Origin: Pycnopodia helianthoides
Taxonomy: Eukaryota; Echinodermata; Asteroidea; Forcipulatida; Asteriidae
Length of the DNA stretch: 64,000 nt
Direction of reading: 5' to 3'
Assembly: GCA_032158295.1 (NCBI GenBank)
Contig: CM063249.1
Span: 10,873,139-10,937,138 of the forward strand
Shown: positions 1 through 11,024 of the stretch, piece by piece
Position numbering within the stretch: the stretch's first letter is position 1
Layout of the letters: each line of letters begins with the position of its first letter
Translations under genes and position numbers: made by a program
The notes under the pieces: generated by a model
Seen by the model: the letters and a program-made list of their open reading frames with translations, nothing else
What the model was told of the DNA's origin: nothing
The model's database searches: none

Positions 1-375
1 AAAGCAAATGAGTTTTCCGATTCAAACTGCCATGTGATACTCTTCCCTACCCTGTCTCCTCTGGAACTAACAAATCTATCTGGTACTCTGTTGAGGGGTT
101 TGTGGGTTCGGCTGGGTTTATAAACCCAAGAACCTACCGGAATCTTCAAGTTTAAATTCAAGGTCTATGATTCTCCTTACTTCACTTCTGCCCAGGAGAG
201 CACAAAGACTTTGGCTACAAACTGGCTCTATTACTCTCCTCTGATACTAAAAGGTGTATTGGCACTCTGTCAAAGAGTTTGTGGGTACTGCTGGGTTTAA
301 GAACCCATGAACCTACCGGAATCTTCAAGTTCAAATTCAAGGTCTGTGATACTCCTCTCTCTACCCTGACTCTCC
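1..375. repeat. Tandem repeat (about 180 bp) copying the end of hydrolase exon 3
   Basis: The segment around the exon 3 donor (317-370, minus strand) is repeated near 137-190, exactly 180 bp away: both carry the donor motif gaacctaccggaatcttc and the following tgaattt-type coding end. A third, more degraded copy sits at 1-60, about 132 bp further left. The second copy keeps an open frame ending in LEFKLEDS before a GT donor and has a pyrimidine-rich tract plus cag upstream, so it looks like a duplicated exon end. Confidence 0.7.
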
Positions 376-3300
376 AGCAAGGCGTACGGGTACTCAGCCT
401 GGGGGTACTTGTAGAGAGCCTTCATGTAGGAATGAGTGGGGGATGAGTCGAGGTAGTAGTAGTTCTCTTTACAGTCTTCACCATGGTTACCCTGTGGTCC
501 TGAAAAATGAACAAGTTACATTTTTGTTGTTAATATTTCCAAACGGCATTTTATACTCCACCGCCTCTGCATATTCTAGTGGTTTGGTTTTAACCAATTT
601 CAATCATACACAAAAATGTTGTCTGTTATGGAAAAAATCTTGAGGTAGTGTCTCAAACTGCGTTTCCATGGGCACACTCCCGCAATCCAGTGGACCACCA
701 GAATGTTCTGCTAGACCGCATCATTGTGCCGAAGTACGGCAGCAATCCCACACAAATGTATGCGTGCATTAGTATTACAGTGGGCTCGTTAGATGGCAGC
801 AAACATAAAGGTAAATCCATTGTTCTTGGCAATGTGCGCATGCTTAGAACTACGTAAACAATGGAATTTTACCTGGTATGTCTGCTGCCATCTAAGGTTC
901 AAAAGTCTCCCATTGAATGTTCCGGCGATGAAACGGAGGGGTCCATGTGCCTGCCCTGGAATACTTATCCGATCCAATTACAACGTTGCTACCGTTTCGA
1001 CTTTTGAGGTGTTACCTCACTTTTCTGTGTTACAATTTATTTTTGGGGAGTCGCACCACTCTGATGACTCTACTTTAGAAATGCATTAACCCTCCTACTC
1101 TCAGTGACTCTTGGCAACATTTTCCAGTGAGTTGACCAACCATTTGAAACCATTCGACTGCCAAGGTTGTGTACTGTGGCACAACTGTGCACAGAACTAA
1201 CTGTGTAGGGCCTACTGTGTAATGCATTCCCTCATGGTATCATATTGCATGCTGGCATAGTTTATCTATCATTCAAAACCACAGTGAATGGTATTGAATG
1301 GTCAGACAGCAAGAGGGTTAATATAGATAACAAGATGTCACATACATTTCTTGTGCATTCAGTACATGCAATTAAGTCTGCAGCAATTCCAAACCACAAC
1401 ACCCTTTTTCATCAGTAAAAATAAATGCATTTTTCAAGTGTTTCAGAATAACACTGCAACTGTCATCAGGGTAAAGCTAAAAAGTCTTTTCAGTTGTGAT
1501 TTTACCTGTCAGGCCGTACAGTCGTTCCTTCAAGATTGGATCTTTACCATTCCACAGTGCCAGACCGAAACACAATCGACACTCCCGATCCGTTATACCA
1601 AGTAGTCCATCCTCGCCCCAGCGAAAGGCACGGGAGCGGGCGTGGTCATGGGGGAAATACTCCCAGCTAAAAAAAAACAAAAAACAACAACATGACGAAC
1701 AACACTCAAGAGATGTTGAACAATTACTCAAATTTCTCTACCATTTAAAAAAACTTGACATGCAACTGTCCTACTGTAGTTTGTCAAAAAAGATGACAGT
1801 GCCGGCAATAGCAAGACTTTGTACTGTGTTTTCAAATTTTTGAATGGCACAGCAGAGACACCATACAATTTCAATGCACTGCTTACCACGGAATTCTGAG
1901 CTTCAGGCTCGTAGAGTAGCACACTTTATTGAGCACAGTGAGCGCAGAATTCTGTGGTAGACATCTCCATGGAAATTGGACCCTGGTGACATCAAACAAC
2001 CCTGAAGTACTGGGTTTTCCCCTTCATTGCATCCAACGGCTTTTAGTTTTAGAGGAACAGTGTACAGACAGTAAACTCTGAATTGTTACCGTGCACAAAT
2101 GTTATATGGGACTTTTGTTTTGAAATTTCAACAGCAATAGACCCCTTGCATATGGTGTCACACTTTAAGACGACGCCCTCAATGAGGCAAAGGACACAGC
2201 TCATTGGACGATAGCTGTTCTTGGTGCGTAAAAATGTGGGCGTGACCTCAGCGTACCAGCAGCGTTGCGCATTATGCAAGGGGTCTATACTAACTCATTG
2301 GAGACTTTGATCGAGTGCATCCCAGCAAGCAGTCCCTTTCTATTGTTTTCCTCACTGTGATCATATAGCTCCATGCTGTGATCAATAGAAAAGGACCGCT
2401 AGCTGGGAGGCCCTCTAGAGGCTCTACCGTCTCAAAAGTATCCCATTGAAAGTCAGGTTGATTTAAACATCCACACAATCAATTTCATTTCTTTTTCATA
2501 CGCCCTGGTCTGCCATTACTTGGCGTCTCGTACACACTCTGTACGCATTAAACGCAGGTTTTTAACTTGCGTCACGCTGGCGTTTGTACAGTTAAATAAA
2601 ATTTACATCGGGCTCATTTGTGTCTAGGTAATGGCGGAAAGCTGTATCAACAGGACTTCCTGAATGGATTAGTCTATTGTAGGCCTAATGGTCTATTGTT
2701 TTGTTAGCCTAGTTTGGTGATCTAGTCTAGGACAGACAACTTGTTTTAAACTTAAAGTGTTTTCTACCCTTACTCCTAGAACTATCTGAGGTTTGTTCTG
2801 CTATGGTTTGCGGAGACGATAGCAGAACAAACCTCAGCCATTCATCTAGGAGTTTAAATCTACCCAATTACCTTACCCTTATCAATTCTAATCATATTAC
2901 TACTATTATTGTACTAATTTGGAAGACAGCCGTTACTAATATTATTGATGAGAAATTGAGAATAAGACTGTTATCGCTAACTGCAATGGATATTCTTGAT
3001 TAAAGTAACTTGTATGTTTTTACTTAAGTTCATAGAGATGGGTCCTTTTTCTATGCTTAGTTTGACCATGGCCTGTCATGCCTATATGGAGGTAGACGAC
3101 CGATGACCAAGCAAAAATTCATCAACAATTTTAATCGTTTGTAGCTATAGCACTAGCACCTACAGCTTTGATAACGTAGCTATAGCAGCTACAAGTACAA
3201 CCATATTTTGGGGGATGTTTGTCGTGTTTGTAGTGAGATATTAGTTCGAATTCAACCACAGTATAGTGTTTTTACCAGCTTCCATCGGCCGAGTAGTCTT

Positions 3301-3409
3301 CCCGGACGGTGCCCCACTGCCGCTCCGACAGGTACGGGCCCCATCGCTTCCAGTTCTGCACCCTCGCATCCGATTCGGCCAACCTGTCCTTCTCCACGAT
3401 CGACGCCAT
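1..3409 (-). CDS. GH63/MGH1-like (YMR196W-type) glycoside hydrolase, 5' part of gene
   Basis: Three exons on the minus strand join in frame: 3276-3409 (start ATG at 3407-3409), 1506-1666 and 317-499. The product begins with an acidic helix, then [19 protein letters not shown], then [18 protein letters not shown], then [22 protein letters not shown], and [20 protein letters not shown]. These are the conserved N-terminal blocks of the large GH63-related hydrolases known from fungi (yeast YMR196W), bacteria and algae, proteins of roughly 900-1000 residues acting on glucosides. Only about 159 residues lie here; the catalytic barrel is off the left edge, so neither active-site residues nor substrate can be judged. 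Splice phases are 2, 1, 1 and all donors are GT. It is unlikely to be mannosyl-oligosaccharide glucosidase itself because no signal anchor is visible. Confidence 0.85.
317..499 (-). CDS. GH63-like hydrolase, exon 3
   Basis: 183 bp. The acceptor (tttttcag) is just above 499 and the donor GTAGGT just below 317. It completes the split Gly of [11 protein letters not shown] and encodes [20 protein letters not shown]. It ends in phase 1 within LEFELEDS-G. The donor lies in the 180-bp tandem repeat, so the true exon end or the next exon could be in one of the other repeat units. Confidence 0.8.
791..893. mobile_element. Short inverted-repeat element (MITE-like), copy 1
   Basis: Starts agatggcagcaaacataaag and ends ctggtatgtctgctgccatct, an imperfect terminal inverted repeat of about 25 bp. 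A related copy lies at 9749-9839 with the same core (ccattgttct...cagaactacgta). No coding capacity. Confidence 0.55.
1506..1666 (-). CDS. GH63-like hydrolase, exon 2
   Basis: 161 bp with an A-rich plus-strand flank (a T-rich acceptor tract on the coding strand) above 1666 and donor GTAAAA below 1506. It encodes [20 protein letters not shown] and the following [19 protein letters not shown] block, the most diagnostic family stretch in the window. Phase 2 in, phase 1 out. Confidence 0.88.
2137..2289. mobile_element. MITE-like element with tagaccccttgca ends
   Basis: The ends atagaccccttgcata and tatgcaaggggtctat are a near-perfect 16-18 bp terminal inverted repeat enclosing about 120 bp of non-coding DNA. 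It lies in intron 1 of the hydrolase gene. Similar ends recur at 55589-55737. Confidence 0.65.
3276..3409 (-). CDS. GH63-like hydrolase, exon 1 with start codon
   Basis: 134 bp from ATG (3407-3409) to donor GTAAAA. It encodes [20 protein letters not shown] and then [18 protein letters not shown]. The start is chosen because the family consensus begins about 20 residues before WKRWGPY and no further in-frame ATG was seen nearby upstream. The exon is markedly GC-richer than its surroundings. Confidence 0.82.
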
Positions 3410-4266
3410 CTCGATCCACAGCGGTGACCGAGATAGACTGCCCTTAATGTCCGTAAGGAGTAAATCTCACACTTTTTCTCAACTGAAGATTGGAAAACAC
3501 ACACGAAAACACTGTCTGAAAAATTGTACTTCCGCGTCCCATCCCGACGTGCGTGAAGCAAGGACCCCTATATACAAACAAAGCTAGTCTTGTTTCAATA
3601 GTGACATTTCAACTGAACCGGTTGAACTCTGTGCTGCGTAGCCGCAAGTCAGCCGTTAAGTTTGACCTGAAAAATGTCGTGCCCTGGATGCGTCGGGAGT
3701 CATAACTAATTGTTGCAGGGTGCAACTACTGTAGAGCGAAACTGAAAACAATCGTGTTGATCTTTATCTCTGAGGCTGCAACTGCTTATCGAGACATGTT
3801 CTTGGCTTCTAGCTGTTGGTCCTTATGCTCTATCCGTAACTGTATATATCCTCAGTATGTCCCGTTCACCTACTATATTACTAGGAAATGTCACATTGAT
3901 GTTTGTTCCATCGTCCCATGCTGAATGCATAGCAAACTCTGTCCTTGCTCTATATGCTTTATGTGGTTCCATCATAGTTGTGTACTCTCGTTTCTATTTG
4001 TTTTACATCCGTCAAATCATGGAGGTAGGAATAGAGGCCGAACCAAACTGCCGTCCCGAATATGTAATTTGTCATCCCTGGCCGATAGGAAATCCAGGGA
4101 TGGAACTCTTCATTTTCATTCAACGGGGCAGGTGAATGAAATGATGAAGTTCATGGGCGTAAGGTGGGTTGGGGGGACTCTTTGATTGAGGCGGCAGAGG
4201 GGTTAATTTGTCATAAATTTTCCACACATAAAAACATAAGTAACAAGTTATAATACCAAGAAGAGT

Positions 4267-4510
4267 CTTTGTTGCTTTATCTGTCCATTTGTTCCCCTTG
4301 CTTTTTTGCTGGGCCCGAATTTCCCCCACTGATTTGCCGGAACTTTTGGGAGGGCAGTTGCCCCAACCCCCGCCCTAACTTGTACACAGATCAAATTCAA
4401 AACATAAGTACTTCTAATACTCAGTAAACAAATCTTTATTGCTTTCTCTGTCCATTTTTCTTCTTCTTTTTGCTGTGCATGAATTCCCCCACTGTTTTGC
4501 CCAAATTTAG
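4267..4510. repeat. Diverged direct duplication, period about 170 bp
   Basis: The block 'ctgtccatttgttccccttg ... gaatttcccccactgatttg' near 4279-4336 recurs as 'ctgtccatttttcttcttc ... gaattcccccactgttttg' near 4448-4500. Confidence 0.5.
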
Positions 4511-6012
4511 AAAGCCAGTTCTGATATAAGCCTAGTACCTTCTTCTTCTTATCGTGTCCACACACACTAGATATTGTCTTTCAGCCAGAACTGGACACAG
4601 TTCCTAGCAATATCAATGTTAACAAAGATGACTGTCAGGGCAGGCCCTAAAATGGACCTCCTCTGGTCTTGTCTATATAGACATGGCAATTGCTGATGTT
4701 ACTGGTACTGGTAGATCTTGTTTGTGTGTGGTGGTGGTAAAATTAGCGTTATCCAGGACCGCGACGAGGACGCTTCTACCGTCCCAACCTACCTGTGGTG
4801 TATGTAATGATTATGAATGTTCATAAGATAGGTTTAGGTAACTATTTAGGAACAACTTGCTGTCCCCATAGTTACCATCGAAAACAATACATCACAGGCC
4901 CACGAGAACACATTTTTTTTTCGAGGGGTGCTGTTTTTAATTCAAAGACAATTGGCGAGTGCGGAGCGCGCGCGAAGCCATTGCGTCGTGGTGTCCGAGG
5001 CCCGCTTAAGGGTCCCGGAGCTTTGGGGTCCTTGATGCTCTGTCGTGCAACCAGAGCCACTGTTTGGCACGTAAATGTCCCTTTTGGGGACGGGATGTTG
5101 TTATAGTGTAATTTGCAAAATGGTTACCCCACACCGGAAACTCAACTCATCATACCAAAATGAAGCCGTAATTTTTTTTAACCCTCCGGGCTGTTGTGAA
5201 ATCAGCGAAATAGAACTACGTTCAAGTCCATTTGTGCACGTTCGTTGAATATGCCTTTTAAAATCATTTCCTAAATGACTGTATCAGGCAGCTCGGTGAT
5301 ACCATTCAGTAATGTCTATTTTTAAAACAAAAACAACAGAAGGAATGGCATGGTGACTGTTGGAACAAGTTTGCATGGGGTGTTATTGTAATACCATAGA
5401 GCAAGGAACTTGTAACCATGGAGCTGTTCAGTTGTAATCGAATCAGGCCACAATTAGCAAACACAACAGCTGCTCGACAAGGGTTTTTTAATGGTGATTT
5501 GTTTTATGCAGTGTGATTTTTCTATACACCCGCAGTGTGATATCTATATATGTCAGTGTCAATTCAATTGACCCAGCGAAGCGTGGACTTGTTGAATCTC
5601 GATGTGCATCAGTAACGGTTTTCAAGTATATGTAATGTTTTGTCCTTCTCCATTGTACAATGTGCACAGTCTGTATTTGCCTAGTGCTTACTTTTTATGA
5701 ATATGACAAAAGGGAATAAACAACCTGATGATAGATGATAACTGGGGTGTATTTCTAAAAGGTTGAGACCCCGTGGGCAGGCAGAGCCAGCCATAAATAC
5801 CAATACTGTATTGTCAGACTTGTATACAAATATGAAAGGTGAAGCTACGGGTCATTAAAATGGGTTTGTAGTCACCTTTGATCAACTATGAATAATTCCC
5901 CTGGTGAAGAACACCTCACTTTTTGAACAAAGAGTCATCCAAAGAGTATCACCGACCGGTTTTGGAAAGTCCCACCTTGTGAAATAATGGGATCTGTGCA
6001 AAACCTAAGTGT

Positions 6013-6414
6013 TTTAAAGGCACTGGACATGCACCATTGGTAATTACTCAAAATAATTGTTAGCATAAAAATGTACTTGGTAGCGAGCAATGGAGAGCTG
6101 TTGGTATTATAAAACATTGTGAGAGAAACGGCTCCCTCTGAAGTAACGTATTTTTTGAGAAAGAAGTAATTTCTCAGTAAAATATTTGAATTGATTTTGA
6201 GACCGCACGCGTGAGGTCTCAAAATCAAGCAATCAAGCATCTGAAAGCACACAACTTCGTGTGACAAGGGTGTTTTTTCTTCCATTATTATCTCGCAACT
6301 TCGACGACCAATTGCGTTCAAATTTTTACAGGTTTGTTATTTTGTGCATATGTTGAGATACACCAAGTGAGAAGACTGGTCTTTGACAATTGCCAAAGGT
6401 GTCCAGTGTCTTTA
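6013..6414 (+). mobile_element. MITE family 1 (aaaggcactggaca ends)
   Basis: Starts tttaaaggcactggacatgc and ends aaaggtgtccagtgtcttta, imperfect terminal inverted repeats. The interior has the family signatures gagagctgttg, aaaacattgtgagagaaacg and tgaagtaacgta, and a palindromic gagaccgcacgcgtgaggtctc. Relatives: 10079-10431, 11361-11760, 12564-12953, 54050-54397. Confidence 0.75.
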
Positions 6415-6730
6415 ACGGTCTTCCCCATTCCCTAGTACTATCGGATGTTGGACTTCCAATTCCAGGGCCCAATTTCACAGAGCTGCTTATAAGCACACAA
6501 GGTAGCTATAAGCGCAACAGCAATGTGCTTACCAGAATAAGGTCACCAACTACACCATGTAATTGTACCATTTGTGACTGGTATCCCTGCAAATTGTTTT
6601 ACTTTGCAGAACATTTTTAAGCAATATTATTCGCTTAGCTCTAGAAAATTGAATCCAGGTCTCTGCTGTAATTTTATGACAATGTGCATTACAATATAGC
6701 ATTCATAATAATTGCCAGACAAAACTATTT

Positions 6731-6886
6731 ATTATTACACTTCACGGCCATGCGGGCAATTTAAATACACATTGCGCAGTGCACACACAAATTTCACCCG
6801 GGTATTCTATTATTACACTTCTCGGCCACGTGGGCAATTTAAATACACATTGCGCAGTGCACACACAAGTTCACCCGGGTATTCAA
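6731..6886. repeat. Two-unit tandem duplication, period 78 bp
   Basis: The block attattacacttcacggcca ... cacccgggtattc at 6731 is repeated at 6809 with few changes (catgcggg against cacgtggg). Confidence 0.8.
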
Positions 6887-7264
6887 GATGAATTCACGAT
6901 TTGAAATACCAATAAGGAATGCAAAGTTGCTGTTTATTCTTGAAAACTGCAGACGGGGATCCAGGGGGTGGGTCCACATGGGTCCGGACACCCGTCTCTG
7001 CTCTCGACGTTTTTCTTGTGTCGTTGGAACCTAAAATTATTGGATCCACACCTGAACTGATAGACGATCATGCTAAATGTAATAGTGGCCACGGGGGGGG
7101 GGGGGGGGCTTGTAGGACACATGCCCCAAATTGTCCAGTGTCCCCTAGGTGCCCCTCATGAAAAAAATACAAATGTATAAGTGCCCTGAACAAAATGGAA
7201 AGAAAACAGAGGGAAAGAACGAACCCTGCGCGTCCCCTCTGAAAAGCAATCCCCCACCCTAGCC

Positions 7265-7318
7265 CTATATAGGACTCTTCCTCTGTGTTGTACAACACAG
7301 AGGAAGAGTCCTATGTAG
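7265..7318. repeat. 54-bp near-perfect palindrome
   Basis: Arms 7265-7291 and 7292-7318 are reverse complements with a single mismatch (7268 with 7315). The centre is ttgtacaa and the arms contain aggactcttcctctgtg. It could form a long loop-free hairpin. No gene or larger element is attached to it. Confidence 0.85.
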
Positions 7319-7540
7319 TGTAAAACGAAAGTGAAAGGCCACCAGGGCTATCCCCCACCCCTTCGTGCCCCAAATGAAAAAATCGTGGCTACGCCGCTGA
7401 TGTGTGTTCTTCTAGAAGTCAATATCACCGATGTATTTTAAAGTTAGGGTCATACTTTGGTAATGACTCCATAAAAAAGTTGATGAGTAATTTTTATCTA
7501 AAAGCCTATACATAAGATGGTTATGTGTGTAAGCCGTCCT

Positions 7541-7821
7541 GGGGTCGATTTCACAAAACTCTTCCTAACTTAGGACTAGTCCTAGGCAATACTAAGAGAT
7601 AGGACTAGTCCTAAGTTAGGACCAGTACTTAGGACTAGTCCTATCTCTTAGCATTGCCTAGGACTAGTCCTAAGTTAGGACCAGTACTTAGGACTAGTCC
7701 TATCTCTTAGCATTGCCTAGGACTAGTCCTAAGTTAGGACCATACTTAGGACTAGTCCTATCTCTTAGCATTGCCTAGGACTAGTCCTAAGTTAGGAAGA
7801 GTTTTGTGAAAGCGACCCCTG
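7541..7821. mobile_element. Foldback element built from ctaggactagtcctaag repeats
   Basis: Outer ends ggggtcgatttcacaaaact and agttttgtgaaagcgacccc are terminal inverted repeats. The interior is about four units of roughly 65 bp, each containing the palindrome aggactagtcct and the phrase atctcttagcattgcctagg. A shorter relative is at 11079-11241. Confidence 0.8.
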
Positions 7822-9154
7822 AGAAATTATTTCGTCTGTTGAAATGCCCCCCGTTGATTATAAATCAATACAAGTATGTCGACAAAATGTGAATCTTCAA
7901 AGATGGCCTAAAGTCGACTTGTGGGATTCACGTTGCCGTGGTGTCCGTTTGTGAATGCTGCGGCCAGAGATGTTGTTGGTAAACGTGGATGGATTCGACT
8001 TTCTTGGTGTGACAGGTTTTTTTTATATTTTCTCCTTCTTCTTCTTCTTCGTCTTTTTTCTTCTTCTCTGTCTATTTTTTCTCAAGTAGACACATTCAGC
8101 TAAAACTTTCACAGGTGACTTTCATCGTATCTTTATTGACAATTTGGTCTGTATTAAAATCAGCATTACGTTGACAAAAACCAATCTATGACTACCTTTA
8201 AAGAATGCATATGATTGGAATTATTGCATAATTAGTATCACACAGTAGGCTACCTGCTGTACAATAACAATGAGGAAATCGACGTCATAAAGATTAAAGA
8301 AGACACACACAAAAAAATCAGCTTTTTATTAAACGAGCAAAAAAAATCAAGCATGCTCAGCCATTCGATATAATAGTATCAAAAGTTAGGATAAAAAAAT
8401 ACCTTAAAACCCGAAATGAATAGACGAATAAATATAGGGTATAGTATCGAAGATCACGTGATACTGTTTGCACACGGTTCCCGAGAGAATAACTTTAAAG
8501 TATAAAACTACTTGCGAATTTATACAATCAATTTCAGACTATAATGCACACGCATGGTCATTATCTTTAGATTTTCTCATCTATGTCACGTGCACTTTGG
8601 TTGTGTGTACTTCTTAAAAACAAATTTTCATCGGCATTTGATGGCAGAACTCGTTGTCAAAAAACGCCCTCAAATTTATATTAGCATGACGGCACATTGG
8701 CATAATTAAAAGTTTATGATTACAGAGTGCTACTGCTAATTGTAAAATATTAGTTTTTTCAAAATTGCATAGAACTCGTTGCTTTATACAGAAGGTGAAC
8801 CTTCAGACATGATCAGAAGAATAAACTCTAAAATATACAGATAAGAGTTTTCTCTGGAATCCAACTGCCATAATAGAGGGAAAAAAATGACCCATGTTTA
8901 GGGACAGTCTGACCCTGGTTCCGGGTTTAAATGACCCGGAATATGAGTTTGGAACGCAGTCACCGGGGCCTTGGGGAGGTAAGGCTCTCTCGCACACATT
9001 AAAACAACTTCGAATCAGCACCATACCGGGTCCGGGTTCCAGGGCACCAGACTAATGAGTCCGTACGACCCTTTTCTGGATGAGACTGACACGAATTTGA
9101 CCCAGAATCCGAGCCAGATCCGGTTCAGTGGTGACCGAGTGTTTATTACCACCT

Positions 9155-9330
9155 GGGCCCAATTTCATAGAGCTGCTTAAGCAGAAAATATTGCTTAGTC
9201 TGCTAAGCAAACATGGGCGGGACACCAGTGTGATGTGGTAGTTTGGCTGGTAACCTTGTTCCTGTAAGCATAATTTTGTTGTGCTTAGCCCCTTTTTTAA
9301 ATGTTAAAGCAGCTCTATGAAATTGGGCCC
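9155..9330. mobile_element. Foldback MITE with gggcccaatttcat ends
   Basis: Starts gggcccaatttcatagagct and ends agctctatgaaattgggccc, a perfect 20-bp terminal inverted repeat around a non-coding centre. Element 34381-34631 has the same outermost motif, gggcccaatttcat. Confidence 0.8.
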
Positions 9331-9748
9331 AGACGGCTAATTGTTTTTTTTTCACAATATCACCGAAAGGAATACCAGGTAACCATCTCGCGAATGAACC
9401 AATCCAGAACACAAACTATCAACGTGTCCGACCAACAGTATGAATATTGGTCTCAAATTTCAGTCGACTCGGATCTCCAATAGAAATGCTTCTCTTCTTC
9501 AGATTCAAGGGCTGCTTCCTCATCATGGGAAGCCCGCGTAAAAACAACTTGGTTTGCGTATTGCTCAAAAGGCACATTTACAATATAATGGAACAACATG
9601 ACGGCAGTATTAGAGCAATTGGTGCAATTAATGTTATCATTTGGAGAAATCCAAAATTCAATGAAAATCTTTTCTGGTTTACAAACACTCTCCTAAAATA
9701 GTACGGTAGTTTTGGAGAAAAGTCTAATTCACTTTCTAGGAATATCAC

Positions 9749-9839
9749 AGCAGCAGACTTACAGGTGGATCCATTGTTCTCGTGCGCACGCTCAGAACTA
9801 CGTAGCGATGGGAATTGACCTGGTATTTCTGCTGCCACC
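9749..9839. mobile_element. Short inverted-repeat element (MITE-like), copy 2
   Basis: Shares with 791-893 the core ccattgttct...cagaactacgta...acctggtat and the tgctgcca end. About 90 bp, non-coding. Confidence 0.45.
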
Positions 9840-10078
9840 TAGCGTTCAAAAGTCTACCATTGCTCGAGTAAAGGTCGGTCACCCCTTGGCATGTTGGTCT
9901 TCTGTGTCAAAGCAGGTTAGCTAAAATAAGGAATAAGAAGTATTTAGTCTGATCCTATGAGATTGAGGGATATTATTGCCGATATGCGTAGACAGAAAAT
10001 ATGACAAAGATGGCTGCAAGCAGTGCTAAAGCGTAAAGGCCTATAGGTGTCCGGGCATCAAAATTCATGTTCATGGAG

Positions 10079-10431
10079 ATTAAAGGCAGGGTGTACTTTT
10101 GGTAATTAGTACACAAGTTAACGACCATAAAAACGTACTAGGTAAAGAGCACCGGAGAGCTGTTGATATTATAAAACATTGTTAGAAACGACCCCCTTTG
10201 AGGTAATATGGTTTTAGAAAAAGAGCTATTTTTCTCACCAACAAATTTGAATGCCTTACTCACGCATCTGATAGCACAACATGTCTTTTCATTATTCATT
10301 ATGTCTTGCAACTTCGATGACTAATGGAGCCCAAATTGTTACAGGTTAGTTATTTGATGCATATGTTGGGAAACACCAAGTGAGGATACTGGTCTTTTAC
10401 AACTACCAAAAAGTATACCCTGCCTTTAAAC
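10079..10431 (+). mobile_element. MITE family 1, variant ends (aaaggcagggtgta)
   Basis: Starts taaaggcagggtgtactttt and ends aaagtataccctgccttta. The interior matches family 1 (gagctgttgatattataaaa, gaggtaatatgg, catatgttgggaaacacc). It sits just downstream of TLC copy 1. Confidence 0.7.
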
Positions 10432-10643
10432 GGCTTGAGTTTTAAACACACCGAGGCTTTGGTTCCTTCATGCCTTGGGAAGGGTAGATTTATAACTCTT
10501 TCATTATAACTCTTCCATTTCAGATGTGATATTGACCTTCAGTATAAAAAACAACAATCCCACTTATTAAATCACCAGGAAGGAAGTCACTTCAAAACAA
10601 ATAACCACAATCTCTTGAAGAACAAACAAAAAACGCAAGTTCC

Positions 10644-11024
10644 TCAGCCGTCCAGAATGTGGTTCTCTTTATCGTTTTTAACCAAGAAGTCACTGCAGAG
10701 TAGCCGCCACAGCAACACCAAGTTAATTAAGAAAATGCAAGTTGTAAAAACCGGCAGAACGTAGTAGAGAATGGAGAACGACGTGCTGATCATCGTGTAG
10801 GAACAGAAGCAACAGTACAGTAACGGCACGAGGCGTAACGCCACAAAAGTGACGATGTTCATGTATTTATGGACGCCGTAAGCCGTGGAGGTTTTGGAGA
10901 CTCCGTACATGATCAGGAGCTGACGTGAGTGGAGGAAGATGGCGTGTACCTCGGTCAAGAGGCCGATGTATATAACACCCATCGCCAGTGTCTCGTAGCT
11001 CAGTATGCACATGGAAGAACCAAT
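10644..11024 (-). CDS. TLC copy 1, exon D (last exon)
   Basis: 381 bp, acceptor tttacag above 11024, phase 0. It encodes the LLTEVHAIFLHSRQLLIMYG block, then two hydrophobic helices, and ends KENHILDG-stop. Homologous non-coding DNA downstream (10432-10550) is shared with copy 2, showing the duplicated unit extended past the 3' end. Confidence 0.82.
   Translation of the reverse strand: MGSSMCILSYETLAMGVIYIGLLTEVHAIFLHSRQLLIMYGVSKTSTAYGVHKYMNIVTFVALRLVPLLYCCFCSYTMISTSFSILYYVLPVFTTCIFLINLVLLWRLLCSDFLVKNDKENHILDG

Larger units (their letters stand above)
3410..10643. other. Intergenic region between the hydrolase and the TLC array
   Basis: No supportable gene. ORFs here are short, mutually overlapping and without family motifs. 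The stretch holds MITE-like elements (6013-6414, 7541-7821, 9155-9330, 9749-9839, 10079-10431), a tandem duplication (6731-6886), a 54-bp palindrome (7265-7318) and homopolymer runs such as the G-run near 7085-7107. The segment just upstream of the hydrolase start (3410-3700) should contain its promoter, but no clear element is visible. Confidence 0.6.

Noticed and set aside
7541..7821. Regular repeats with spacers, CRISPR-like at first glance
   Set aside because: The units are palindromic, the 'spacers' are themselves repeated, and the genome is eukaryotic; it is a foldback element.
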